In this document: one piece after another, positions 32,750-41,528 of the stretch | Layout of the letters: each line of letters starts with the position of its first letter | Position numbering within the stretch: position 1 is the stretch's first letter | Notes under the pieces: generated by a model | Told to the model about the DNA's origin: nothing | Seen by the model: only the letters and a program-made list of their open reading frames with translations | Databases searched by the model: none | Position numbers and translations under genes: made by a program | Source: a virus | IMG/VR virus record: IMGVR_UViG_3300042289_001213 | Coordinates: 1-42,095 of that record | Strand: one strand, 5' to 3' | Length of the DNA stretch: 42,095 bases

Positions 32750-33043
32750 ATGAGTAAATACTCCCTACAGTATAGGTCGGCAAGGCGACGGGCTTTCGGG
32801 TCTGGCAGCTTATCTCAGAAACCTGTCAGCAAAGCTACAAGTCCAACATCCAACACGGCATCAAAAGCCTATTGGGAATCAGCTTCTTTTGTGGGATTTG
32901 ATCCTGAGTCTGGGCGGTATATGGTTAGGACTTTAGGGGGTGAAGTGAAAGGATCTGATAGGATACCCGGAAACGGTGCGGAGTTTGGGGGTGTTAGCAT
33001 CGGGACGGGCGGGTTGTTTTCTCAAGGGTTTTGGTCAGACTAA
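32750..33043 (+). CDS. Hypothetical small protein
   Basis: Encodes 97 residues. Basic, Ser-rich N terminus (SLQYRSARRRAFGSGSLS), then WESASFVGFDPESGRYMVRTLGG and a Gly-rich C terminus (GGVSIGTGGLFSQGFW). It is divergent from 32229-32720 with only 29 bases between starts. The Gly-rich tail and central strand resemble small baseplate or spike-associated proteins. Role unknown. Confidence 0.5.
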   Translation: MSKYSLQYRSARRRAFGSGSLSQKPVSKATSPTSNTASKAYWESASFVGFDPESGRYMVRTLGGEVKGSDRIPGNGAEFGGVSIGTGGLFSQGFWSD

Positions 33044-33059
33044 TTTAGGAGGTTTTGTA

Positions 33060-33593
33060 ATGTTTTGTCAAGAGTTGTTTAACAGAGTCCAGGTAGCAGA
33101 TATATTGGGATATGTTAGCTATCATTCTGTTGAGAATTTAGAGAAAATGGGACTAATAATTCCAGAAGTGAAACCATCTAAATACTCACTTAGTCAGGTC
33201 TTATTTTTGTTAACCTGTCAACACATCAGGACTTATCTAAAGTTGACCAACAAAGAGCTTCTGAAAAGCGGGTTTCATATAGATATACCAGTGGAAAAAT
33301 ACAAAAGTAGTTACTTAAGAATAGAAAGAGAAAGCAAGCAATTTACTTTTTCTATTATAGAAGACAGAGAGTATATACAAAGTGTGCAAAATCTTCACGC
33401 CTTGTTACAGGATAAAATAAGCAAAATTCTTCCCTGTAATTGTACTGCGTTAGAAGATTCGTCAACTTTTATAATACCGAGACTTGGGTATAAAGACAGA
33501 ACTGAAACCGTCCTTTTACCAAGGATTTTAGAGATTCTTGGGACTAGGTGTGACGAACTTGGTATAGACTTACAGGAGAAGATAACAGTTTAA
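33060..33593 (+). CDS. MerR-like transcription regulator
   Basis: The frame opens at 32976, but a perfect AGGAGG (33047-33052) sits 7 bases before the ATG at 33060, giving 177 residues. The N terminus reads as a MerR-type winged helix: VQVADILGYVSYHSVENLEKMGLIIPE, then KYSLSQVLFLLTCQHIRTYL. The C-terminal part is a mixed alpha/beta region with no cysteine-type effector site. It may control late genes around the terminase. The family call is by pattern. Confidence 0.55.
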   Translation: MFCQELFNRVQVADILGYVSYHSVENLEKMGLIIPEVKPSKYSLSQVLFLLTCQHIRTYLKLTNKELLKSGFHIDIPVEKYKSSYLRIERESKQFTFSIIEDREYIQSVQNLHALLQDKISKILPCNCTALEDSSTFIIPRLGYKDRTETVLLPRILEILGTRCDELGIDLQEKITV

Positions 33594-33622
33594 TTAAAAG
33601 GGAAAACAAATAGGATAATTAA

Positions 33623-34177
33623 ATGGCACTTCGCGGCTGTGATTTAGAACAAATTATAACTTTTCCCACTTATCCATCGGAGCGTGGAAAAATGATTTTA
33701 TACGTCCCTGGTTTTAATCCAGGCGTGGCGTTGGTAATTGATACGATTCCTAAAGGTGGCTACACCCGGCGCTATGTTCACGGAGCCGAACTTGAGTACA
33801 GTTATAACGGTTCTGCCGTGATTCGGGGTCAGTGTTTCACCCCTAGACTTGAATGGGAAATTGAGTGTCATTTATCACCACAAGGTAGAAGTTTATTTTG
33901 GGCGGCTGTCGAATATTCAGACACCAAAAGGAGAACCCCGCCACGGACTGGATACGAAATAACCTGTGATGATATTATGCGATCGCTAATTGAGTTAAAT
34001 AGGACTAGGGCAAAAGCAGCTACTACTGAACCCTACGAGGTAATCTTTGGTCAAAGAATTGAATATTTCCCTAAATGTAATGTAATTATTCCTATCCCTG
34101 AAATCAAAGAGGAAAACTTAGGGAATGGCTATAAAATAGGCTTCAAAATGCAAGAAGTGGGGCTGACAACACCATGA
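33623..34177 (+). CDS. Hypothetical phage structural protein
   Basis: Encodes 184 residues with AGGA upstream. Strand-rich, with GKMILYVPGFNPGVALVID, YTRRYVHGAELEYSYNG and an ECHLSPQGRSLFWAAVEY segment, then a Glu/Lys/Pro C terminus. It overlaps the terminase start by four bases (ATGA), so it is translated with it. Likely a tail or virion protein; family not recognised. Confidence 0.5.
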   Translation: MALRGCDLEQIITFPTYPSERGKMILYVPGFNPGVALVIDTIPKGGYTRRYVHGAELEYSYNGSAVIRGQCFTPRLEWEIECHLSPQGRSLFWAAVEYSDTKRRTPPRTGYEITCDDIMRSLIELNRTRAKAATTEPYEVIFGQRIEYFPKCNVIIPIPEIKEENLGNGYKIGFKMQEVGLTTP

Positions 34178-35619
34178 CTTTAGGACAAAGAAAAGCCGAT
34201 GATAAAATCAAATTTAGAGAGGAACAGCAAAATAAGTTAACAGCTTCAACTAAGACTAAAGAAGTTTTTCCCAAGACACAACCCGGCCCCCAAACCGCGT
34301 TCTATGAGACTAAAGCCGATATTGCTATTTATGGCGGTGCAGCAGGGGGTGGTAAAAGTGCGGCTTGCTTGATTGATGCGATTAGATACGTCGGGAAAAT
34401 TCCTAACTATAATTGTGTATTTTTCCGTCGGACATTCCCAGAAATCTTTAACCCTGGTGCATTATTTGATGAGTCTCAGAGGTGGTATCCATTATTGGGT
34501 GGTGAAGCCAATTTAGTTAAGGCGCGATGGGTATTTCCTAAGAATGAGAAAATACAATTTGCCCATCTTCAACACGAAAAAACCTTAACCCAGTGGCACG
34601 GGTCACAGATATCTCGATTGTATTTCGATGAGCTTTGTACCTTCACGGAAAAGCAGTTCTGGTATCTACTGTCAAGATGTCGAACTACACTCCCAATTAA
34701 GCCACAAGTCAGGGCTACTTGCAACCCAGACTCTGAATCATGGGTAGCTGATTTATTATCTTGGTGGCTCGGTGAAGACGGATTACCAATTAAGGATCGG
34801 AGTGGGACTTTAAGATGGTTTGTTCGGGTTAATAATGAATTGATTTGGTCTTTAGATAAAGATGAATTGAGATTAAAATATCCCAGTATTCCCCCAAAGT
34901 CTTTAACATTTATTCCTGCATCTATTTATGACAACAAAATATTATTAGATAATGACCCCGATTATATTGCTAATCTTTACGCACTACATGAGATTGACAA
35001 ACAAAGATTGTTACTAGGAAACTGGAAAATTAAACCAGAAGCGGGGGTTGTATTTAATCGTGATTGGTTTGAGGTTGTTGATGATATCGACAGAGATGAG
35101 ATTACACGGACGGTTAGATTTTGGGATTTGGCAGCTACCAAAACTAAATTAAGCTATTATACCGCAGGGGTAAAAATGGCAATATTAAAGGATAAAAGCC
35201 TAATAGTTTTGGATGCTATTTGGGAACAAACTACACCCGCCGAAGCTATTAATTTAATCAGAAAAACCGCCGAAAGGGACGGGAAAACTGTGACGGTGGG
35301 ATGGGAACAGGAACCAGGGAGCGCAGGGATTATGGCTATGGAACAGATTAAGACATCTTTGAAGGGTTTTAGATGCAAACCAGTTAGACCCCAAGGCGAC
35401 AAGATTCAGAGGGCTTTACCCTACGCAACCGCCGCACAGAACGGTAGGGTGTTTTTACTCAGGGGTACATGGAATGACCAATATATTAATGCTTTGCATA
35501 ATTTTGATGGGAGCGGTAAACCTTTAGTTAATGACTTGACAGACTCAAGCAGTGGTGCTTTTGAGCTTTTGAACCGGATTAAGGCAACTTGGGTAGGGGT
35601 TAGTGGTAAGGATGTTTAA
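34174..35619 (+). CDS. terL: Terminase large subunit
   Basis: Encodes 481 residues. ATPase: Walker A GGAAGGGKS (54-62), Walker B LYFDE (149-153; D152, E153). Nuclease: VRFWDLAATK (D318), then a second acidic strand (LIVLDAIWEQ) and the late NDLTDSSSGAFELL region. Length is normal. It packages DNA together with a small subunit (perhaps 5548-6108). Start overlaps the preceding stop. It is convergent with the methyltransferase across 15 bases. Confidence 0.93.
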   Translation: MTLGQRKADDKIKFREEQQNKLTASTKTKEVFPKTQPGPQTAFYETKADIAIYGGAAGGGKSAACLIDAIRYVGKIPNYNCVFFRRTFPEIFNPGALFDESQRWYPLLGGEANLVKARWVFPKNEKIQFAHLQHEKTLTQWHGSQISRLYFDELCTFTEKQFWYLLSRCRTTLPIKPQVRATCNPDSESWVADLLSWWLGEDGLPIKDRSGTLRWFVRVNNELIWSLDKDELRLKYPSIPPKSLTFIPASIYDNKILLDNDPDYIANLYALHEIDKQRLLLGNWKIKPEAGVVFNRDWFEVVDDIDRDEITRTVRFWDLAATKTKLSYYTAGVKMAILKDKSLIVLDAIWEQTTPAEAINLIRKTAERDGKTVTVGWEQEPGSAGIMAMEQIKTSLKGFRCKPVRPQGDKIQRALPYATAAQNGRVFLLRGTWNDQYINALHNFDGSGKPLVNDLTDSSSGAFELLNRIKATWVGVSGKDV

Positions 35620-35634
35620 TAGTTTTGGGGCAAT

Positions 35635-36984
35635 TCAAATTAAGTCTAATAAACTCAATTGTTTAAATTCAGGTTTATTTAATTCTTTAATTTCTATCTC
35701 TAATTCTGAGTATTCCCTGGGTTGATTAATCCTGTCACAAGCAGTATCAAAATACTCCTTTTCCTTTTCGATGCAGATATAATTCCGTCCTAATTCTTTG
35801 CAGGCTAAAGCTGTTGTGCCACTGCCACAAAACGGGTCTAAAACTATTCCATTCTCAGGGGTGATTAAAGTAATTAAATATTTCATCAGGTGACGACTCT
35901 TGACCGTTGGGTGAGTATTTTTAATCTCTCCACTGTTTGACCTATCACTAGGGGATGCCTTGGCTTGGTAATAGACGCTAGGGATGGTTTCGGGGTCAAA
36001 GGGGAGTTGTTTAAAGAATCGGGCGGCGGTTCCGGTGTCACCAACAACGTAGGGAATATTTTCTCTTTTGTTTAACCCTGTAAAATATTTTTCATCTCCC
36101 GTTGTTTTTCGTCCTGAGCCACTCGTACAAATCCCACTCTGTTCACCAATCACCGTCACCGGACAATCAGGGCTATGATTCTCGCCTTTGCAATTAGCTC
36201 CGCAGGAAAGGATTAGGTTAGCAGGGTATCGTCCTATATCTTTAGGCCCTCTAGGACATGTTACATTTCCTATACCAACGCCAAACACAGTTTTATGGAA
36301 ATCGCTTGATTTTGTTGGGTTTATCCTATTATTTGGGTCATTTTCTTTTACACCAATTCTTGTAGCCTCAATATTCAAACCACCAACGCCATGTTTTAAA
36401 ATATTCCTAGCAATACTTGATTCTGATATAGGCTTTTGAACTAACCACCAACCCTCAACGGCTGGTTTTAGTGCGGGCGTTTTCCATCCGTCCCATTGCT
36501 TGGCTTCGGGTGATGATGGGGCGGTTATTTGTTGGTTATAAGTCTGTAAAGAATTTCCATAATTCCATTTTTCGTTAAACGAAGGCGTTTTTCTTTTTGT
36601 TTCCACAATCTCTCTTTCTTCACCCGCTAATTTGTCCAACATTTTCCCAATATCTTGACCTTTCGGAAAACCAGAACCTTGGCAGTGGTGAATTATATCA
36701 ATCAACCTAAACCCTGCTAACTCCAAAGCTATACCCGTCCAGTGAGATGTTCTAGGGAGACTCCAAACCAAGCCACAGGCTCCGGGTTTCATCACCCTTA
36801 AACATTCTGCCATTATCTCAGATAGCCAATTAATCCAGTTAAGCATACCCCCTTTATTGTGGTCAAATTCCTTTGACATAAAGCTAATTCCTGCGGGTGG
36901 ATCGCTTATTAAACTATCAAAATAATTATCAGGAATATTCTTTAAAACTTCAAAACAATCCCCATGAATAATTTGATTTAACAT
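35635..36984 (-). CDS. DNA methyltransferase, N4/N6 (beta-class type)
   Basis: Encodes 449 residues. Order of motifs is IV then I: SDPPAG (27-32) near the N terminus and LDPFCGSGTT (382-391) near the C terminus, with a central region that has a cysteine cluster (LSCGANCKGENHSPDCPV). The usual aromatic fourth residue of DPPY is Ala. I recall the variant DPPAGISFM from related phage and cyanobacterial methyltransferases, so it is probably active. It may protect phage DNA from host restriction alongside the 7-deazaguanine system. Confidence 0.8.
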   Translation of the reverse strand: MLNQIIHGDCFEVLKNIPDNYFDSLISDPPAGISFMSKEFDHNKGGMLNWINWLSEIMAECLRVMKPGACGLVWSLPRTSHWTGIALELAGFRLIDIIHHCQGSGFPKGQDIGKMLDKLAGEEREIVETKRKTPSFNEKWNYGNSLQTYNQQITAPSSPEAKQWDGWKTPALKPAVEGWWLVQKPISESSIARNILKHGVGGLNIEATRIGVKENDPNNRINPTKSSDFHKTVFGVGIGNVTCPRGPKDIGRYPANLILSCGANCKGENHSPDCPVTVIGEQSGICTSGSGRKTTGDEKYFTGLNKRENIPYVVGDTGTAARFFKQLPFDPETIPSVYYQAKASPSDRSNSGEIKNTHPTVKSRHLMKYLITLITPENGIVLDPFCGSGTTALACKELGRNYICIEKEKEYFDTACDRINQPREYSELEIEIKELNKPEFKQLSLLDLI

Positions 36985-37020
36985 TTAGTTTAGTTGAGTT
37001 GATATTATCAGCAAATCTTT

Positions 37021-37050
37021 AAGGGTAGAGATTCAGTCTCTACCCTTTTT
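37021..37050 (+). terminator. Intrinsic terminator
   Basis: An eleven-base-pair stem AAGGGTAGAGA/TCTCTACCCTT with a five-base loop and a TTTTT run on the plus strand. It separates the methyltransferase start from the end of the DinD/BRO-like gene. The stem is symmetric, so it may also serve the minus-strand gene upstream. Confidence 0.75.
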
Positions 37051-37081
37051 AATTGGTGGTTTTAACCAAGATTTCTGCCAA

Positions 37082-37915
37082 CTATTCCCCAATAATCATC
37101 TGGCGATCGCCTTTCTGATTTGCCCACAATTCTCGAACCTCATCAACCAATTCAGCAGGGATATAGTCGGTTTGAACTGGACGCATCGCTTTAGAAATTA
37201 AATGATCTTTACCGCAGGATTCTAGCCACTTCTGAAAATCCTTTCCGGTTTTGAATTTCAATTCTTTACCGAGTTGTGCCAATGACTTCCCACGAAATAC
37301 AGCTAACTGTTTTCCGTCTTCATTCATTACAACTGATTCAAACTGGGTTTCAACTTCTCTCACTACTGCGTCAGGACGACCTTGAATGAGTGCCAAAGTT
37401 CCCACGCCATGAAGTGAAACAATAGCGGAGCCGGTTTCTAAAACAAGCCTTTGATCTCTCATGCTACTAGCTTGGGCTTCAGCAATTCGGACTTGTAACC
37501 GGAGAAATTCTAGCTCATCATTTTGTTGGGGGATGACGGTTTCAGCTTCACGGGTTTTGATGACAAAATAGGCTTGAGCTTGTGCAATTTCCGGTTTTCG
37601 GGGGTCGCCGTTCATAGCCGTGAGATAAGCCCCAAATCGAGATAATTTGTAATCTTCTTTTGGGCGACCGCCACTTTTTAGGATTGACACTGAAAAGTGC
37701 TTACCGACTTCGTTTGAGCCTTGCTGTGCTTCACAAGAAACCATTGCTCGTTCAATGGCTACCTTAAATTCATTCCATCGGGGATATCCCAATAAACTCA
37801 TCAACTCCCGTGCCAACCAGTATTCGCGCCCTTCACAGTCAATGCGCTTAATTGAGTCAAAAGGGGATTTGGATTGACTGTGATCTTGATTGCCAGATAA
37901 TGCTATATTAGACAT
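37082..37915 (-). CDS. BRO-N/DinD-like antirepressor protein
   Basis: Encodes 277 residues. N-terminal BRO-N/DinD domain (SPFDSIKRIDCEGREYWLARELMSLLGY, then RPKEDYKLSRFGAYLTAMNGDP, residues about 17-105) is followed by a coiled segment (FVIKTREAE to about 155), a short region of hydrophobic strands, and a C-terminal basic/acidic region. Such proteins act in SOS response or phage induction as DNA-binding regulators. Its own promoter-hairpin lies upstream (37947-37997). Confidence 0.75.
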   Translation of the reverse strand: MSNIALSGNQDHSQSKSPFDSIKRIDCEGREYWLARELMSLLGYPRWNEFKVAIERAMVSCEAQQGSNEVGKHFSVSILKSGGRPKEDYKLSRFGAYLTAMNGDPRKPEIAQAQAYFVIKTREAETVIPQQNDELEFLRLQVRIAEAQASSMRDQRLVLETGSAIVSLHGVGTLALIQGRPDAVVREVETQFESVVMNEDGKQLAVFRGKSLAQLGKELKFKTGKDFQKWLESCGKDHLISKAMRPVQTDYIPAELVDEVRELWANQKGDRQMIIGE

Positions 37916-37946
37916 AAGAACTTTTCAGTGATTTGTAATGTTTTTT

Positions 37947-37997
37947 GAGAAAAGCCGGAAAAGATAGAACCTTCCGGCTTTTCTCTTTTCTATTATA
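37947..37997 (-). promoter_or_regulatory. Promoter-hairpin element E7
   Basis: On the minus strand TGTATAAT (37997-37992) is followed by a perfect 14-base-pair hairpin GAGAAAAGCCGGAA/TTCCGGCTTTTCTC with an 11-base loop (37985-37947), then the 37915 gene. On the plus strand the same hairpin is followed by TTTTC and a T-rich run, so it reads as a terminator ahead of the portal gene. It lacks the internal loop of E1-E5. Confidence 0.65.
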
Positions 37998-38063
37998 CAG
38001 CATTGCACTTTAAGTTATTAATAATATTGTGATAGGATTAAGATAATTTTATCCTTATAAACA

Positions 38064-39380
38064 ATGAGATCACCAAATCCCACACCAGGGAGAAATCGGA
38101 TCTTTGAGAAGATATGGCGATTCCTAACTGTTTGGAATCGTACCGAGATAGAAGGGCAACAACGACCGCGCTCAGGGTGGCGTAACTGGACTTACAACGA
38201 CACCACTCAAGAAGGGCGTGATTATGACCTTGAGATTCCTGAGATTCCCGTTAGAAACCCCAACCTAGCTACTCAGTTAATTGAGCTTCGTTATTGTTGC
38301 TCGGAGGCTGCAACTGCCTATGACGCTATCAATGGGGATGCCTGGACTTCCCACGATGGAGATGACCAGGGCTTTGATATTTCTGATACTTTGAATGACA
38401 ATAAAACTAAGGTTGATCCAAAGATTCAAGAAATATTGAGACGGGTGATTAGAGAAGTTTTAATGCCCTCAGAACCCAAGATTGTAGGGGAAAGGTTGTT
38501 AGCTTATGGCGATAGTTTTGCGTCCCTAGGAATCAATTCTAAGGCGATGCGAATTGAAAGGATTTTGTATCTCCCGACTTGGGAAATGTTCAGGCTGGAA
38601 ACCAAACAAGGGGAGTTACTGGGATTTGAGCAACGAGCTTTATTAAGAGATCCCGATCCGATTCAGTTCCATCCTATCTCAATAGTTCATTGGAGATACC
38701 GACGCGACAATTTATATGGTAGAGCGTTGTTTCTTGAATGCTTAAAAGATTGGTGTCGGATTGAGCAGATCCTTGATGATATTGCCGAAGCCTCTCACGC
38801 TGTGGGGATCAACCCTAATATTCATATTCTCCCGTGCGAATATGATGAAGAACAAGCTAATGAGTATAAAATTATGTATGAAGGGGCTAAAAATCAAAAG
38901 ATTTTGACCGACCTTTATATGTATGGCGGGGGTGACATTAAAAAATTAAGTAATTCCAATCCTGACATCACCGCCCTATTGAAAGCAGCCGAATTTTTTA
39001 TGGCTCGATTTGTCAGACGGTCAAGGATTCCCCCTTGGATGTTGGGATTTCCTGGGATTGGTGCTAGAGAAATATCGGGGGGGCCAGAAAGAGCTTATGC
39101 TAGATTAATTAATGATTTCCGTCAAAGCCTGTCAACGGGTTTCAAACAAATCTTTAATTTAGAGTTGGCATTGCAGGGATATCCCAGAGAACAATGGCAA
39201 TATAGAATTATCTGGCCAAGATTTTATATTGACCCATTTAAACAACAGTTAGACCCCGATCATGATGAGTCCAACTCTCAAGAAATTGAGGATCTTGACT
39301 ATCTAAGCATGATTTCAACTGACAAATTAACTCAAGAACTAAATAAGGTATTAAATGGAAAAAATATTATTACCAGATGA
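38064..39380 (+). CDS. Portal protein
   Basis: Encodes 438 residues. Typical portal pattern: an N-terminal variable stretch, then ELRYCCSEAATAYDAI, a long mid-region with WRYRRDNLYGRALFLECLKDWCRIEQILDD, an ARFVRRSRIPPWMLGFPG helix-turn and a C-terminal LALQGYPREQWQYRIIWPRFYIDP segment. It lies a short distance after the terminase, as expected, and its 3' end overlaps the next small gene by 26 bases. A weak imperfect hairpin (about 38034-38057) and -10-like TATAAA lie before the start. Confidence 0.75.
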   Translation: MRSPNPTPGRNRIFEKIWRFLTVWNRTEIEGQQRPRSGWRNWTYNDTTQEGRDYDLEIPEIPVRNPNLATQLIELRYCCSEAATAYDAINGDAWTSHDGDDQGFDISDTLNDNKTKVDPKIQEILRRVIREVLMPSEPKIVGERLLAYGDSFASLGINSKAMRIERILYLPTWEMFRLETKQGELLGFEQRALLRDPDPIQFHPISIVHWRYRRDNLYGRALFLECLKDWCRIEQILDDIAEASHAVGINPNIHILPCEYDEEQANEYKIMYEGAKNQKILTDLYMYGGGDIKKLSNSNPDITALLKAAEFFMARFVRRSRIPPWMLGFPGIGAREISGGPERAYARLINDFRQSLSTGFKQIFNLELALQGYPREQWQYRIIWPRFYIDPFKQQLDPDHDESNSQEIEDLDYLSMISTDKLTQELNKVLNGKNIITR

Positions 39381-39519
39381 AACTCTACCAGGTTTTGAAT
39401 ACTTAGATCAGCTTAGTTCCGTGACTGAAGATGATCTAAATGTTGCAATCAATGAGTGGGAAAAAAGAAATAAAGGATCTGATTCTGAGAATATTTTGCA
39501 AGCGGAGGTGATTAAATGA
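39355..39519 (+). CDS. Small hypothetical protein, 54 residues
   Basis: An ATG at 39355 opens 54 residues ending TGA at 39517-39519, overlapping the portal by 26 bases and the next start by four (ATGA). The sequence MEKILLPDETLPGFEYLDQ, followed by an acidic helix, has good coding character and the overlaps indicate translational coupling. It is too short to show in usual scans. Family not recognised. Confidence 0.6.
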   Translation: MEKILLPDETLPGFEYLDQLSSVTEDDLNVAINEWEKRNKGSDSENILQAEVIK

Positions 39520-39968
39520 GTGAAGCCTATTTACAACTTAGAAAATCAAATCTATTGAATAGATTAGAGTCTGAGAGTCCGAACATAGAAGAAACCATAG
39601 AACAGATTGCTGAGATAAATTTAGCACTAGGAACGTCAAGCGGGGGCGGCTTTTCTACACTTGCAAAAGAAGCCACGTCAACGGCGATCAACGCCAAACT
39701 TCCATCTTTATCAAGTGGTAGAGTCCCAGTCTCTTTACCAACAATAACCGCCGAGTTAGATTGTAGATTGCTAACAACAAATACAACAATTGCAACTGGT
39801 AGTTATTTCATTTATTTAAAGGTACTCGTAGGGGATGTAACTATTAATGGATTAACATTTTCATCCGGTGAAAATCTAAACTTTGAAGCCATTAATAATG
39901 TTCTATACCCCGCCATTGAGTTAGTAATTCCTAGTGGTAAATCAGTCCGATTAGTGAGAGGATATTAA
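39516..39968 (+). CDS. Hypothetical structural protein
   Basis: Encodes 150 residues. A helical N terminus (NLLNRLESESPNIEETIEQIAEI), a Gly/Ser hinge, then beta strands (VPVSLPTITAELDCRLL, FIYLKVLVGDVTINGLTF, LNFEAINNVLYPAIELVIPSG). Likely a virion protein next to the fibre gene, possibly a fibre adaptor. The final strand region resembles fibre-attachment domains. Family not recognised. Confidence 0.5.
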   Translation: MSEAYLQLRKSNLLNRLESESPNIEETIEQIAEINLALGTSSGGGFSTLAKEATSTAINAKLPSLSSGRVPVSLPTITAELDCRLLTTNTTIATGSYFIYLKVLVGDVTINGLTFSSGENLNFEAINNVLYPAIELVIPSGKSVRLVRGY

Positions 39969-39969
39969 C

Positions 39970-41526
39970 ATGGGAATGTTTTCGGATATTGATTATTCTT
40001 TGATTGTTTTGCAATTAGAGAAGGCAATGGCTAATGGTGTGGCTACCTTGGATTCAAATACCAAGGTTCCTAAAGCTCAGATTAGTTTAACCGCTTCTGA
40101 TGTTGGTGCGATCGCATCTACTGGCAACGAAGTTTTAACAAGTTTAAACGCCGCGTCTGGCACAATTTCATCTGGGCTTTTACCGTCTTATGTTGATGAT
40201 GTCCTGAGTTATACAAACCTTGCCGGGTTCCCAGGCACTGGCGAGACTGGAAAGATTTATGTTGACGAAACGACTAATAAAGTTTACCGATGGTCGGGTT
40301 CTGTTTATGTTGAGATATCGAGTTCTGCTACTGCGGGAGAGGCTTTAAAACTAAGCACGCCACGGACAATTGCAACAACGGGGGATGCAAGTTATTTAGT
40401 TAGTTTTGATGGTTCAGCCAATGTTACAAGTGCGATAACACTGGCAACGGTCAATAGTAATGTTGGTTCTTTCGGTAGTGCTAGTTCAATTCCTGCTATT
40501 ACTGTCAATGCTAAGGGTCAAGTAACTGCGGTTTCAACTAACAGTATCGGCAACGAATTAATTGCCCTTCAATCGCTATCCGACACCCCAGGATTCCTAA
40601 AAAAAACAGGGGATGGGACTTATTCTATTGATATTAATTCCTATCTTTCATTGGCAGGTGGGACTATCACAGGGGACTTGATTTCAACTAGCGCAACGGC
40701 ATCAACATCAACAACTACAGGGGCTTTAAGGGTCGCTAGTTTAGGGGTTACGGGTGCTATTTTTGCTGGTACTGTTAGTGCCAATTCTTATAATTTGATT
40801 CCTATTGGGAGAGGAGGGGGGAGTTTAGGCACAAATACAATAACAGGAGTTAGTGTGCTCCAGGCCAATACCACAGGTATTGGTATGGCAGGTTTTGGAA
40901 CTGGGGCTTTACAAAATAACACCACAGGGAATTATTCAACGGCAGTTGGAGTTAGTGCGCTTTTGTCCAATATTACAGGGAGTAGTTTAACTGCCGCTGG
41001 ACTTAATACGCTTCGTTCTAATACTACAGGGAATAATTCGTCTGCTTTTGGCGTTGGGGCTTTAGAAAATAACACTACAGGGAATAATTTAACTGCCTCT
41101 GGAGTTGGTGCGCTTTTCAGCAATATAACAGGGAGTAATTTGGCAGGTTTTGGAGTTGGTGCAGGACGTTACATCGCTGACGGGATTACGGGATTAACTG
41201 TCTCAAATAACTCCTGCTTCTTTGGCGTGAACACCAAAGGAACCCAGAATGCAACAAATGAGCAAGTTTTTGGCTACAACGCCACCGGAAACGGCTCAAA
41301 CACCGTAACAATTGGTGATATTGAAATCACCAATAACTTTTTCAGAGGTGCTTTATCTTTGAATGCAACCCAGGTTGTTTCTACCAGAAGAACCGGATGG
41401 ACTGCACCAACTGGAACACCAACTCGCACAACCTTTACAACGTCAACTGTTACCCTGGAAGGGTTAGCAGAAAGGGTAAAGGCGTTGATTGATGATTTAA
41501 TTACACACGGATTAATAGGAGCATAA
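39970..41526 (+). CDS. Tail fibre with trimeric-adhesin-like repeats
   Basis: Encodes 518 residues. The N-terminal ~150 residues carry typical fibre features (LDSNTKVPKAQISLTASDVGAI, GTGETGKIYVDETTNKVYRWSG). Residues about 295-400 are repeats of 17-18 residues of the form xxNTTGNxxTAxGxxAL, the left-handed beta-roll of trimeric autotransporter heads and phage fibres. The C terminus (VSTRRTGWTAPTGTPTRTTFTT, then a LAERVKALIDDLI helix) is a common phage fibre end. This is the likely receptor-binding fibre. Followed by a gene 3 bases away. Confidence 0.75.
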   Translation: MGMFSDIDYSLIVLQLEKAMANGVATLDSNTKVPKAQISLTASDVGAIASTGNEVLTSLNAASGTISSGLLPSYVDDVLSYTNLAGFPGTGETGKIYVDETTNKVYRWSGSVYVEISSSATAGEALKLSTPRTIATTGDASYLVSFDGSANVTSAITLATVNSNVGSFGSASSIPAITVNAKGQVTAVSTNSIGNELIALQSLSDTPGFLKKTGDGTYSIDINSYLSLAGGTITGDLISTSATASTSTTTGALRVASLGVTGAIFAGTVSANSYNLIPIGRGGGSLGTNTITGVSVLQANTTGIGMAGFGTGALQNNTTGNYSTAVGVSALLSNITGSSLTAAGLNTLRSNTTGNNSSAFGVGALENNTTGNNLTASGVGALFSNITGSNLAGFGVGAGRYIADGITGLTVSNNSCFFGVNTKGTQNATNEQVFGYNATGNGSNTVTIGDIEITNNFFRGALSLNATQVVSTRRTGWTAPTGTPTRTTFTTSTVTLEGLAERVKALIDDLITHGLIGA

Positions 41527-41528
41527 TC

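Noticed and set aside
39970-41526. Diversity-generating retroelement acting on the fibre
   Set aside because: No reverse transcriptase gene or template/variable repeat pair was seen; the repeats are explained by the adhesin-like fold.
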